Assembly: GCF_016545825.1 (NCBI RefSeq)
Contig: NC_052614.1
Span: 35,124,072-35,188,071 of the forward strand
DNA length: 64,000 nt
Origin: Eucalyptus grandis
Taxonomy: Eukaryota > Streptophyta > Magnoliopsida > Myrtales > Myrtaceae
Direction: 5' to 3'
Under the pieces are notes generated by a model. That model made no database searches, was not told where the DNA came from, and saw only the letters and a list, made by a program, of their open reading frames with translations. The translations under genes and the position numbers were made by a program. Shown here piece after piece: positions 36,016 to 47,048 of this stretch (position 1 is its first letter; each line of letters begins with the position of its first letter).

Positions 36016-37885
36016 CATGTTATAAGTTCATCCCATTGCAGAGGGAGGAGGTTCTGTGGTTTGCTAGAAATAGCTCCTTGAGCCTCAAGGTGACATGTGT
36101 TGGAGTGATCATTAGGCCATTCACTTACAGAGTCTCTTTTGCTTCCATTGAGGGAATGTTATCCCTCTAGATTCTTCATTTCAGCATCATTGGTTTATAG
36201 GTCCACCCTTGAAGAATCATATCAGTGACACTTGTTATTGTTACAATAGGGTGAATCAAAATAGGCATGCACAATGAGTTGGAAGTGCAATACATTTTTC
36301 TAATAAATTGCCCAATCCAGCAGGCCAAATTTTAACTGGAGCATTTAGGTGGTGACATTTCTCTAGTCTCCTCTTATGTGTCAAATCGTAAGCTCTCTCA
36401 GACCTAATATGAGACTTACAACCTCATAGACTTCCTCTCTTATAGCATTAACTTTCTTGTAATGTTGGCCTATCTGGTCATGATCATATTTGGTGGGTAA
36501 GACTCCAAAGATGGCCTAACAGGTTTGACAGTCATTCATATCATGCATCGCCTTGTCTTAAATGAGTTCGATAGGTGGCTCTCATGTGTAGCTTTTTGTC
36601 GTGGGTGACAGTTCCTAGTCTTTTAGTTGGCGTGTTACATTTATGCCATTTGTAGTGATTGGACTTGACCCATATCAGCCAAGTGCACAAAAGGAGTATT
36701 CAGGTAGTGATACTTGGGGGGGCGTGAATCTCTACTTATATATCAAGTCACAAGCTACTCTCTGGCCAGATATGGACCATGGGATGCTACAACTTTTCTT
36801 GGTATAGTTGCATCAAGATTATTGGGAGGAGGCAACTTTTTGTTGTACTGCAGTTTACCTAGTTTTCTTCTTTTCCAAATCTGAACAAAATACTGTGCAC
36901 CACAAGAGAAGGTGAAGTTTTCCTTTGTAAAATGAATAATTAGGGCTGCAAGCCTGCAATAAAAGTATTTGTGATGATGATCTCTAGCTGTAATATAATC
37001 TGTGACTTGCATTTGATCAGTACTTTATTCAGGTGGATCGTTCTCTGTATTTTCAGGCTCTCAATGAAAGGGTATGCATATATTCCTGCAGATGGTCAAT
37101 TTGTGGGACTGTTGTGCAATTTTGGTTAAAAGAAGAGTTCATGTGCATTTTCGTCATAATGATGATGCTGCAGTAGTTTTGCTGAAGCTGTAATATCCTC
37201 CATTAATTCAGGCACTTGGATTTTCCGCTCAGATACCATTATACCTTTGAAAGACTGTCAAACCTCGTCCAGATTCAAATCTGCCCGAAAGTTACATTTT
37301 GTGACTTGGTAATTTGAGTACATGTTTAAGCCAAATAGTTCAGAATTGTTTTATTTGTAAATCACAGCAATAAAAATTGAGAAGAGGAAAGATAGGTGAG
37401 AAATTATATCCATTGTAGTGTTGTAATTCAGTTTTGCCACATTCTATATATTTTATACTTGCCTCTCGCATTTAGTGAGAGATAAATTTAGGATGTTTTA
37501 ATCAGCAACCCCGCCTCTTCTCCAATTTGATTAATGGAAGACATCCATATAACATTACTTGCATGCTTGGTCATGGGCCAAATGCAAATACTCCAATTTT
37601 TTACCCTCTCATTCTCATATGTCCCTTCTATGTCAACTAAAGAGAGGGGTCATCGAATGTGAATTTTTTCAAGCTCCCTTCTCAAAGACATCAATGAGAG
37701 CGAACTTCTGCCATAGAGATCTCGTTCCATTGCAATCTTTGAGTACATGAGGCATAGAGGTCTTTGGCTATGTCAAATTGAGTGTGGGTTCATGCTGCAA
37801 GATTTGTAATGTAACAGAGAGGACCAATTAAGGCATATTTCTGCTATGATGAGCTCTTATTGCTATAGAATCACATGATTGGGGA
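36016..37885. other. Noncoding DNA between two pseudogenes
   Basis: I recognise no exon. Two ~80-bp stretches around 36,335 and 36,690 resemble each other (GGAG-ATT-AGGT-GTGA, then TC-TATGTGTCAAATCGTAAGC versus TATATCAAGTCACAAGC). The region may hold further upstream exons of the pseudogene that follows, but I could not find them. Confidence 0.4.
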
Positions 37886-40800
37886 AAATCTGGCATGCCT
37901 ACTCTTTCATTGGGAGGCAGTGTTGTGGGAAGACGACAGATTAAAAGTTGTGCTACAGAGAACTGCGGAATTGGTGGGGAGGATTGTGATACATTCGTCG
38001 ATATATTTGAAGGTGGTTTTCTTTTATATAGCAACTTGTCTTTTGAAGCTCTCATCAACATGAGAAAACAGCTTGAAAAACTGGATTTCGGTGCAAAGCT
38101 GTGAATCGTACATCTTTGGTTGCAGGTTCTTCGCTCAGATCTTTTCATTTTCATATGTTGCTGCATTATATATTCAAAATTGATAATAAATTTTTAGGTT
38201 TCATTTCAAGTTTCAGTGACTTCAGTATGCCATGTTTGTTGGTTACTTGGCTTCACCCTGCAGCATAATTTCTAAAAGTTCTTTGGTTTGATTGACTGGT
38301 GATCAATGCCAAGAGTGAACACATCCTTTTCCCATCCCCAATAGCACACATGTTTTTAAGAAGGAATTATGGCACCTCTTTGTAAGGTCATATAACGCGT
38401 AAACTCCAACATTCTTTTTAACTTTTGCTTGGAGACTGCCAGGGTAAAGAAGGGTGGGGCTTACTCGTGGTGGGTGAGTGGTGAGTGATGAAGAAACTTC
38501 AACTAAAGCCTAATGCCCAGGAGAGTGGCTAATGGCCCAAACCTTAATAACGCCAATTTTTTTTTTAAATGTATCGAAGTTTTCATTAGATTTATTAGCT
38601 TGATAACTTTCATACCAATCAATTCCTAGATGAACATGCAAATATTGTGTCTTGCATTTCTGCCGTCAAGGAAAACCTCATGCTTAATTGAAATTCAATC
38701 TTTTGATTAGTTACTTGTGAAGATGTTAGGGCGAGTCAAAGTGCGAGTGCAATGCTGAATACTAGAATAAAGCTTAGTGGGAGCAGCTTTTATTATACTA
38801 TGTTAATGAGTCCTTTTGTTGATGGCTTCCATGGTTTTTTGAGATGACTGATTAGATGGCTATCATCTAGATGCTTTGAAGCCAATGGGAGCAAGAAATC
38901 AGTGCTGATACTTGCAATAACTGCTGGCCTTTGAATATTTCATGTGCTGTCTTTAGCCATTCAAGTTTTCTCATGGGGCATCTCTAGCTGTTTACTACAT
39001 CCAAGAGCAAGACCAGAACAATTCAAACAACATAGGAAGTGTCTGTATTTCTGAACCTTGCTCAAGGTGATGGAAATGGTTAATTTAGGCCAGTACGAAT
39101 ACATGTCAGGGGAGCTGTTGATGGGTTGGCTGGTATTGGACGTGGAAATACATTTGTGTCAGCAGCTGCATGGCCATCAACATGCTTTGTCTTTTCTCAT
39201 GTGCCTTTTGATGTCAGCAGCAGAATCTCCTGCAAGCTCTTGCCAATGACGATTCAGAAGCCAGAGGTGGCCAGGGTGGTGATTTGTCGGGAAGTGTGTT
39301 GACAGCTCAGTTGGGCTAAGCCAGGGAGGAAGTAATGCAGCTACTATCCATAGAGATCTAATTTTGAGAGGTAATGAGACAGATCATCAGAGCAGACAGT
39401 CTGGAACTTCTATTGTTGGACCAAGTGGAAATGCCATCCCATGCAGATGCTTGATCATACCGGTGATGACGTTGAAATAGAATGGGATAGTGTCAGCGGT
39501 TCCTCCATCTCTTTGGATATGAAGAACCCTCCTAGTCATTTTCCTCCTTTCCATTTTGTGCAAGCTATTACATCTTTTTATCGAACTAACTGTTTGAAAG
39601 ACAAATGGAGAGAACTGAAGACTTCTTTCTTATGGTTTCAAAATTTCTTTGGCAAGGCTATTTAGCTAAACTATTACTTGAATCCATTTACCGAATCTCT
39701 ATGTCCAATTTTACATGAGTAAGAGTTGCATTTCCTTTAGTCCGATGTTTCGTCTTTTCTGGTTCTGTGACAGAAGCTTGTCAAAGTTCTCCTTCTTTTC
39801 TGCAGTTTATATGGGGGCAGGATTAGCAGTAAGTTGCAGAGGAATTCATGTAACATTTACTTATTTCAGATGGTCATTCATAGAAGTTGGTTTTTGCAAG
39901 ACTATCGTCCGGCTTAGGCCTTGTTTGGTAACCATCCGAATAGGGCCAAATTCTGATTATTTGTTCCCAAAATTAGTTTGGGCCTAGAATCGCGTTTGGT
40001 AAAATTTTTGTTCTCGGGAACAGATTGGGAATAGAATCAAGAACAAAAAAAAAAGTTGATTCTTGTTCCGGGAATGAATTTGAGAATTAAAATCAAGAAC
40101 TCTTCTTCTTCCCTTCGACCATCTCGTGACCGCCGTCTACCACCGCCACCGCCGTTCGCCATCGGTCCGACGAGCTCGCCGGAGGCTCGCCAAACCAGGG
40201 CGAGGTTCAACGAACTCATCGGTGGCCAAGCGGGCCTCGCCCAGCCCCCGGCCGGCCCGGCGAGGCTCGCCTGGCCATCGGCGAGGCTGGGTAGGGGCTG
40301 GGCAAGCCTCGCGACGCCTAGCCCCACCGATGGCCGGCGAGGATCGCTCGGCCCGGTGTGGCACAGCAGCCTCGCCTAGCCTCGGCAAGGCCGACCTAGC
40401 CACTGACGGGGCTAAGCGAGCCTCACCCAGCTGCCGACGAGGCTTGGTTGACGAGGGCCGGCCTCGCCGAGGGCCGGCGACGCTCCGATGAGGTTGCCAG
40501 TCCGGTGACCGGCCACAAGAAGAAGAAGATGAGAAAAAGGAAAAAAAAAGAAAAAAAAAAGAAAGAAAAAGAAAAAGAAAAGAAAAAAAATGAAAAAATG
40601 AAAAAGAAAAGAAAAAAAAAGGAAAAAAGAGAAAAATATTTAAAAATTAAAAGAAATTGATTTGGAACGTAATTAATGAGCATGGTACCAAACGCAATTC
40701 TATTCCAGAATCAGAAATTTTGGACAGTTACTAAACGGCTTAAAATGCTTAGAATCAGTTCATGGGAACAGAATAAAAAAGAATTAGTTCTGATAAGAAT

Positions 40801-42436
40801 CGACTCCTGAGAACATAATCGTTACCAAATGCACCCTTAGTCTTCACTGCTTTATAATTTTCTAGAGTATCTGTGTTTTGATTCCTAAAATCAGTAGACT
40901 GAAGTTCTACCTCATCCATGTGTTTGGTCTGATTTTGTTTTGTAGGGTTGAATTCAGGATTTGCACGGGCTCAATGATGGCCAAGTCAAGCACTTGGCGG
41001 AAATATTTGATGCAGGTCCTTTATGGTAGGTTATCTATAGTAAGCCGTCCTGAGTTTATATATGCTGTTTTTTTCTTTATAATATTCTGATGCAAAATGG
41101 CATCTGACTCTTCAGTATATAGGTGAGTATCCTAGCTTTTAGTGACGAGGATGCAAAACTCTTGGTATTTATTTTCTTTGTCAAGCTGTACTTATAAGAT
41201 CAAAATTTAAAGAATTAGGCATAAACCCTAAGACACAATTTGCTGAATTTCTTGGTTCTCTTCATCGGGAAAAGGCTGAGATCCTCGATTCCATTAGAAA
41301 GATCATTATTTATTTTATTTTTGTTGCTTGGTTTGAGCACGAGAGCAATTCACTTATGTTTCAATGTGGACGTTTTGTTCTTTACATTAGCTTGATGTAG
41401 GCTTCATATGCAAGTTGCTGAAGGGAAATTACAGCGAAGCCACCTACCGTTGGTATCGCTAATTTCTCAATTCAAACTTGTTTTGCCTTAACATCTTCTC
41501 TCTAGCAAGTTCATATGTATGGATAGGGAGTGACATGGTTCCAGGGTAGAATTAAGAACCTGAAAACCGGACCCATGGGAATCGGGCCAGTTCTAAGTTA
41601 TAGAGTATGCATGGGAGGTTCTAAATTCTAAAAATTGATAAACTTGTTCCGAATAATAGGTTCCAAGTTTCAAAGACCTAGAGCCTAGAACCTGAAGCAA
41701 GTATTTGTGTTTTTCTTGTTTCATGTCTTTACTTAATCATGCGACATTTCATGACGTTCAATGATAAGTGTATAATCTAAAACTACTTGTATGAGCTTCC
41801 ATTTGTAGTGATATCCATGAATGACTGAGACTTTTACTTTATTAATATTTCATATTTTTTTGTATATCTAAATATGAGTTGTGATTAGTAAATTATAACA
41901 AATGGCGGTAATTAGAAGTAATGATTCACTATAATTGTTCAATTAAAAGTACTGTAAAACCTGGATAAATCCTGAAATCAAACTGTAACAGAATAGGTTC
42001 CAAAATCCTGGGTATGTAGGATAGATTCTAAAAATTAGAGAACCTGATCCGATGGGTAGGTTCTAAGTGTAACTTTGAACTACTCATCCTTATATATAGG
42101 GACACTCGTGAGAAGGTTACTGCTTGCTATAAGGTAGTATTCCAATTCAAAAATGGCTATTGAAGAGGTTGGATATCATTTGAATAGATTACGTGGTCCA
42201 CAAATTGATTGTTGATTCCTATGTTCCTATGCCCTTGTAATTAAGCTGATTTGTCAATCGAGAAGGGAAATCATGGTCACTGGAGGTTTTCAAATCAGAG
42301 GGGCACTCTTGCCAAAAAGCTCCAATAGGATGGGGTGGGCGAACAGCTCTCTTACTTGATGAGCTTCCTGATCTTCTTCGAGATGGTGCCTTGCGGGTCA
42401 CTGCTGTCGTGCGGCTCTTGTCATATGACACGAGGT
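37886..42436 (+). pseudogene. Decayed multi-exon gene, conserved plant protein (possibly BTB/POZ type)
   Basis: Six exon-like pieces in order read as one plant protein family: 37,890-38,150 (ENCGIGGEDCDTFVDIFEGG, YSNLSFEALINMRKQLE), 39,050-39,565 (GLAGIGRGNTFVSAAAWPST, then a DDVEIEWDSVSGSSISLDMK stretch), 40,946-41,030 (QDLHGLNDGQVKHLAEIF), 41,133-41,300 (VSILAFSDEDAK, LHREKAEILDSIRK), 42,100-42,140 (DTREKVTACYK) and 42,245-42,436 (GWGGRTALLLDELPDLL, DGALRVTAVVRLL). Splice-like borders survive (TTTTGTAG before 40,946, GTAGGTT after TTATG). One-base shifts within exons make it a pseudogene. I recall this family as annotated BTB/POZ-domain proteins, but that name is from memory and unverified. 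Confidence 0.65.
39917..40836. mobile_element. PIF/Harbinger (Tourist-like) non-autonomous element
   Basis: Ends are GGCCTTGTTTGGTAAC on the left and, in reverse complement, GGGTGCATTTGGTAAC on the right, flanked by the 3-bp duplication TTA (39,914-39,916 and 40,837-40,839). Inner arms remain partly complementary (GGGAACAGA...AATAGAATCAAGAAC versus ATTCTATTCCAGAATCAGAA). The core 40,100-40,500 is very GC-rich, with repeated GGCGAGGCT/AGCCTCGCC motifs, followed by an A/G tract at 40,515-40,650. It sits in an intron of the surrounding pseudogene. No transposase is encoded. Confidence 0.72.
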
Positions 42437-44788
42437 AGTTCACTTCCATCCTTTGTAGATATTGATGATTACAACATTCACGACTTGTATAGTGAAGTTT
42501 GCAGAAATTTATCCAGGTCACATTGGTACTTTTTGGCCTTGTATTATCTGAAAAAGGTCCTGTCATCTTTGGGTTGAGTAGTATAATTCAGGGAATGTGC
42601 AACTTGTAACCAAATGGAACTTAGCTTTATTCTATTGACTACTGGAGTGGATCTAATGTCAATGGGAGCTCAACCTATTTCTAAGGATCCATTCGTTTCC
42701 ATACCTTCTGGTGGTGTAAATAAGCCGGTCGGTCCCGGGTATTGTTATAAAACTGCTCCGGCCGAACATTCAGACCTAAATTTCAAGCCCGGTTAGCTGT
42801 GGCTCAACTGGACCGAACAGAATGGGCCCTATGCGTCTTTTTCTGGGTTGGTTCAATATCGGTTTCCGCCTGGCTCAAAACAGCACAACATAAAAATTTA
42901 TGAAAGAATTCCCTAGACTTGTCTTCTCTTTTTCTTTATCAAAGTAAACATCTAATCCAAGTGACAACCTCACATCCAACGCTCGCTAATCAAATCAACA
43001 ATTCCATAAGGAAACAATCTTTAGTCCAACAATTTTTAATCACGTGCATGCACGCTTCGAAGCAACAATCTCAAATTCAACTTTAACCCGACAAAGCAAT
43101 CCTCCTTCAATTTAACACATATTAGTCAAAATCGCTAGCTTGAGAACACCATTATTCGTCCAAGAAACAATCCTGAACCTGACAAGTTCAGAACATGACA
43201 ACAATCATCAAAGTTTCCACACCATTATAAATTGACGGACAAGAACAAAAGAGCCACATTGGCACAATGTCTTCCTCAATGATCCATAAACACTTCATCT
43301 CTCATTCAACCTAAAACTAATTAAATCAAAGCATTAGAATTTGTTTAAAGTCTTCGAATCATAGAATCTTATGAAATAGCACACCTTTAACCAATCAATC
43401 ATCCAATATGAGTATAGGTTCGACCATCTTCACTGCTCTCTCTACAATTAATAAAAGGACTAGTTAGGCATAAATTAAAAGGAAATGATATATCATTTTC
43501 ATCATTATAATACAAACCGAAGTATTAACCAATTCAAGATATCAAAGATCTTCTAAATTTTCCTCGACGGAAATGGGAGTTTATGAAGACCGCAACCAAT
43601 CCAGAGCACAGACGAGAGTCTCTACTATCTTTGGAGGCAAAGAACTACAAGACACATTGAGCACCCCTCCCCCCGGGGGGCCCGTGCTAGAGGCCGACTT
43701 GGATGTCCTGATGGAAAAAGGTTTGGACAAAACATCCCGAGCCATACAAGAGAGAATTTACTATCTCGAAGGATTCTCCTTCCACCAATCCAACGTGATT
43801 GAAATCGTCATTGACGGCGTGACGTTCTTCCGCTGAATATCTTAGCATGCTCGGTCTTTTCATGCATGCTTTCTCATGACTTTTGCGCCTTCATGTTCAG
43901 TCACGGGCCAGAGATTTGATTATAGTCTGGGGTACATCTAATTGGGCGGCACCAGGCCCTTTCTGAAATATAGTTGTTTCGTCCCGGAGCGTAAATCTTG
44001 GGACGTGACTGTCCTTCTTGGGACTATGAAAGTCTGCTGAGCCAGCACATGCATTTCTAGACGAAGCACCGACTAAACCGCATAGACCGCATACAGCTCA
44101 CTTCCCTGTACTTTTATTCCTTAGATAAGATCTAGTACAAGCAAATGTATAAAGATTCAGGAGTCAAGACGGCAGCGACTAGCGAAAAGTATAGACTAAG
44201 GCCCGAGGTTTCGTTCGTAGGGACCTAAGCCACGAGCAGTATGGTCCCAGTTCCTGGGGTCAGGGTCCCGCATCTAGCGGGTGCCAGGGTCTCAAGCTTG
44301 CCAGCAAAAGTCCTTGTTCGGCTCTAAGGTCTTGGGTCACGATGGCTCGAGTCCCCGAGGCCAGACAACGTGGGAAAAGGTCATCTTGGGATTTTGAAGA
44401 ATGAATTCTAATGCTTTTTTCTGGTTTGGTCCTATTCTATCATATATCTATTACACAAGTCTGTGTGTGTTATGTGATGTGCATAGGTTGCGAAACTTGC
44501 TCCCTCACTCATGCATCCCCACCCCAACCTCCAAGAAAGTAGGCAATTGAACTCCCCACCTCTTCGACCAAAAAAAAAAAAAAATCCCCACCTCCCGTTT
44601 CTAAGTGGAAAAAGTGGCCATTGGAGCAATTCCAATGTTTCAAAAACATAAAATTGTTCTTTGGGGGTTTCGACGCAGATCTTTTTGTTCATTATCATAA
44701 TTTTATTAACTGTACAAACATAAGTTTATGAGAACTAGACTTTCATGATCTTAAAATTGGATAAATGTAATTGTTAGGTCTCATCACA
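42437..44788. other. Noncoding DNA, no gene recognised
   Basis: The start includes a CCGGTCGGTCCCGGG patch and CCGG-type motifs (42,720-42,800). The rest is AT-rich and unrecognised, apart from a small open frame at 43,573-43,836 listed separately. 44,180-44,400 is moderately GC-rich with no domain found. Confidence 0.4.
43573..43836 (+). CDS. Small unexplained ORF, 87 codons
   Basis: The frame runs from an ATG (MGVYEDRNQSRAQTR) to a TGA. It is mixed in composition, unlike the low-complexity frames nearby: an acidic middle (EADLDVLMEKGLDK) and a hydrophobic C-terminal part (NVIEIVIDGVTFF). It contains the 12-bp palindrome CCCCCCGGGGGG at codons ~33-37, which looks odd for a real gene. I do not recognise the product. 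There is no promoter, splice or domain evidence, so it may well be chance or a transposon exon. Confidence 0.18.
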   Translation: MGVYEDRNQSRAQTRVSTIFGGKELQDTLSTPPPGGPVLEADLDVLMEKGLDKTSRAIQERIYYLEGFSFHQSNVIEIVIDGVTFFR

Positions 44789-45234
44789 CTAAGCCTATCA
44801 AACGGATAGGTCAAGTCATGTTTGGGTCATATCAAATATGATATGACCTAAATTGACTCATTTTGACCCATTTTCATGTATTACAAATCTAGTAACTTAT
44901 ATCTGACCCAACTCCTATCTAACTTATACTCGACCAAACTCATATTATTAAAAGACTTCTATGTTTAACCAAATTTAGGAACTCATACCCAAATTAATGT
45001 GAAAGCATGGAGTGAGAGAGCCCGAGATCAAATGAGGGCGAGAGAGAGTGAAGAGAGAATCATAGAGTGGGTTGGATCTAACCCATTTAATACTCATATT
45101 AAACTCATTTATCACTCATAGAGTTCGGTTTAAACTTATTTATAACCCATTCACTATATATAATTTACTTATATAAGGACCCAACCAATCAAATATGAGT
45201 TAAAAAATGGATTCTAATCCATTTTAACAGGTCC
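44789..45234. mobile_element. hAT-type MITE candidate
   Basis: The block is flanked by the 8-bp direct repeat TCATCACA (44,781-44,788 and 45,235-45,242), the length typical of hAT target duplications. Its ends are weakly inverted: CCTATCAAACGGATAGGTC on the left, CCTGTTAAAATGGATTAG in reverse complement on the right. The interior is AT-rich with TGACCCATTT/AACCCATTTAA motifs in both orientations. It has no coding capacity. Confidence 0.45.
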
Positions 45235-47048
45235 TCATCACATGAATGACCATGAATCAGATACCCTTTTCCAGTCAACGTTAAGTCTACTTCACATGGG
45301 CACATATATTAGTCAAAAAGCGGTTCCGCGTGCCGGCATCGGTGGTGCGTATTCTTTTCACTTGAATCTTGCCACTGCCGACCGCCTATAATGACAAAAA
45401 GGAATGCGAAACCGGAATATAAGGTCAATTGTTTGAAAAGTTTAATCCGACCGTCCATGCACGAGGGCTACGCGGCTTCTACGCGGTCCAATGAGACTAC
45501 TAGTAATTTCCCCATGTCCGTTCCCCCTTTTAACTTTTCATACGAATAACTACTGAAAATAAATAGATTTTTAAGTTTATATTCCTTTTAGATGCTAAAT
45601 TCGTAAGAAGGAATTTTCTAAAAATAGGGACTAATTTAACTGTTTTCTCTAATAGAGAAGCTTTCAACAGTGAACCTTATAAATTTTGGAAAATTTTCAT
45701 CAATGTTCATAATTAATAGATATAAAACATAGTGGAGGTAATAGTCATCATTAACGTATGAATAGCATAGAGAACAAACATATATAGGTTAAATGGTTGA
45801 ATCTCATTAAGTGATAAAAAAAACTTGTTGTGAAATTGTAATATAATCCCAAAACTTTCAAAAAGCATAGTTAAAGTCTAAAACTTATCCAATTAATACA
45901 GTTAAGTATTTTCATTAATTCTGTTCAATTTGAGCAATGAAAAAGAGTTTTTTTTTTTTTTAAGCAATAAAACGTTAAAGAAATCCTAAAGTTACAATTT
46001 TTGTTTATCTGTAATGATAAGTGGCTCCGATGTAGTGCCAAGTGGAGCCAGGTAAGAAAAATAGCAAAGAATTAAAAAAAGAAAAACCTTAATAAGAGCC
46101 AAAAAAAGAGAGAAAAACTGAAGCAGAGAAACGCATCCTCAGGGGGTGGGGGATCGGGTCGGGCAGCAGCACGTCTAGTGGGGCGCCGCTGCTACCTTTG
46201 TCAAGACAAGCTCCCTCTCAGCAATCGATCTCTCTCTCGAAAGTTCTGTCCTTTTCTTTTCTTTGGTTTTTTTAAATATCATTTTTCTTTTAATTTTGGG
46301 AAAATGTTAGTTGTCTACTTTTGCCATTATACATAATTTGATCTAGATGGATGATAATTATTCAAAAAGTCACAAACCTATTATATGATCATAAGTTCAA
46401 TCATAATTCAATTTGACCAATTTAATTTTAAATCTTTCTATGATTTTTCAATTTAGTTCTTTTCAATCAATTTTGATAAAAAAAAATCGTTGACGTAGCA
46501 TGTCATCCTATGTAGCATGACTTAACGATAGCTAGCATTGTCATGAACAATTTTGACATTTTTATAAATTAAAAAAAAAAGAGAACTTTACGAATCTTTA
46601 TAATATTTTTATTCTTTTTTTTACTTGTCTTTCCTTCATTTTCTTTCTTTTATACTATTCATCTTATTGGAATAGCCAATAGGGGTTGTTGGGGCATCTA
46701 TGAGGGCTAGTAACTCTCACTAGCCATAAGTGAGGGTTGCAAAGCCCTCACCGATCGTGGGCAAAGGTCATAACCCTTACCTATATCTAGGTCCTCGACT
46801 CTTATGCATGAGCCCAAGACCCCATCAAACATTGTTAGTCGTAAAATGCAATCCCATGATATCCATAGTTAAAATAAGAACATATACAATTGAGTATAAA
46901 GATTAACGCGTCTGTTTTGGAATCAATAGTTCTTGATACGGAAAAGCGATGATCCAAAGCACAAGTGCTTCTCCTTTATTGTCTTATATATTGCTGACTC
47001 AATGAGACAGCCTCTCAATGCCTAGTAAATGTTTCTTAAGTGAGGATA
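45235..47048. other. Noncoding AT-rich DNA
   Basis: No gene recognised. Contents include homopolymer tracts (T-run near 45,948-45,961, A-run near 46,571), a CTCTC-rich patch at 46,205-46,245, and repeat-like text around 45,800-46,000 and 46,300-46,560. It ends at the GGATA 5-mer directly before the Gypsy LTR at 47,049. Confidence 0.45.

Noticed and set aside
40037..40683. Overlapping open frames of up to 121 codons on both strands
   Set aside because: They translate the GC-rich core and A/G tract of the Harbinger-type element; no domain, and several frames are open together.
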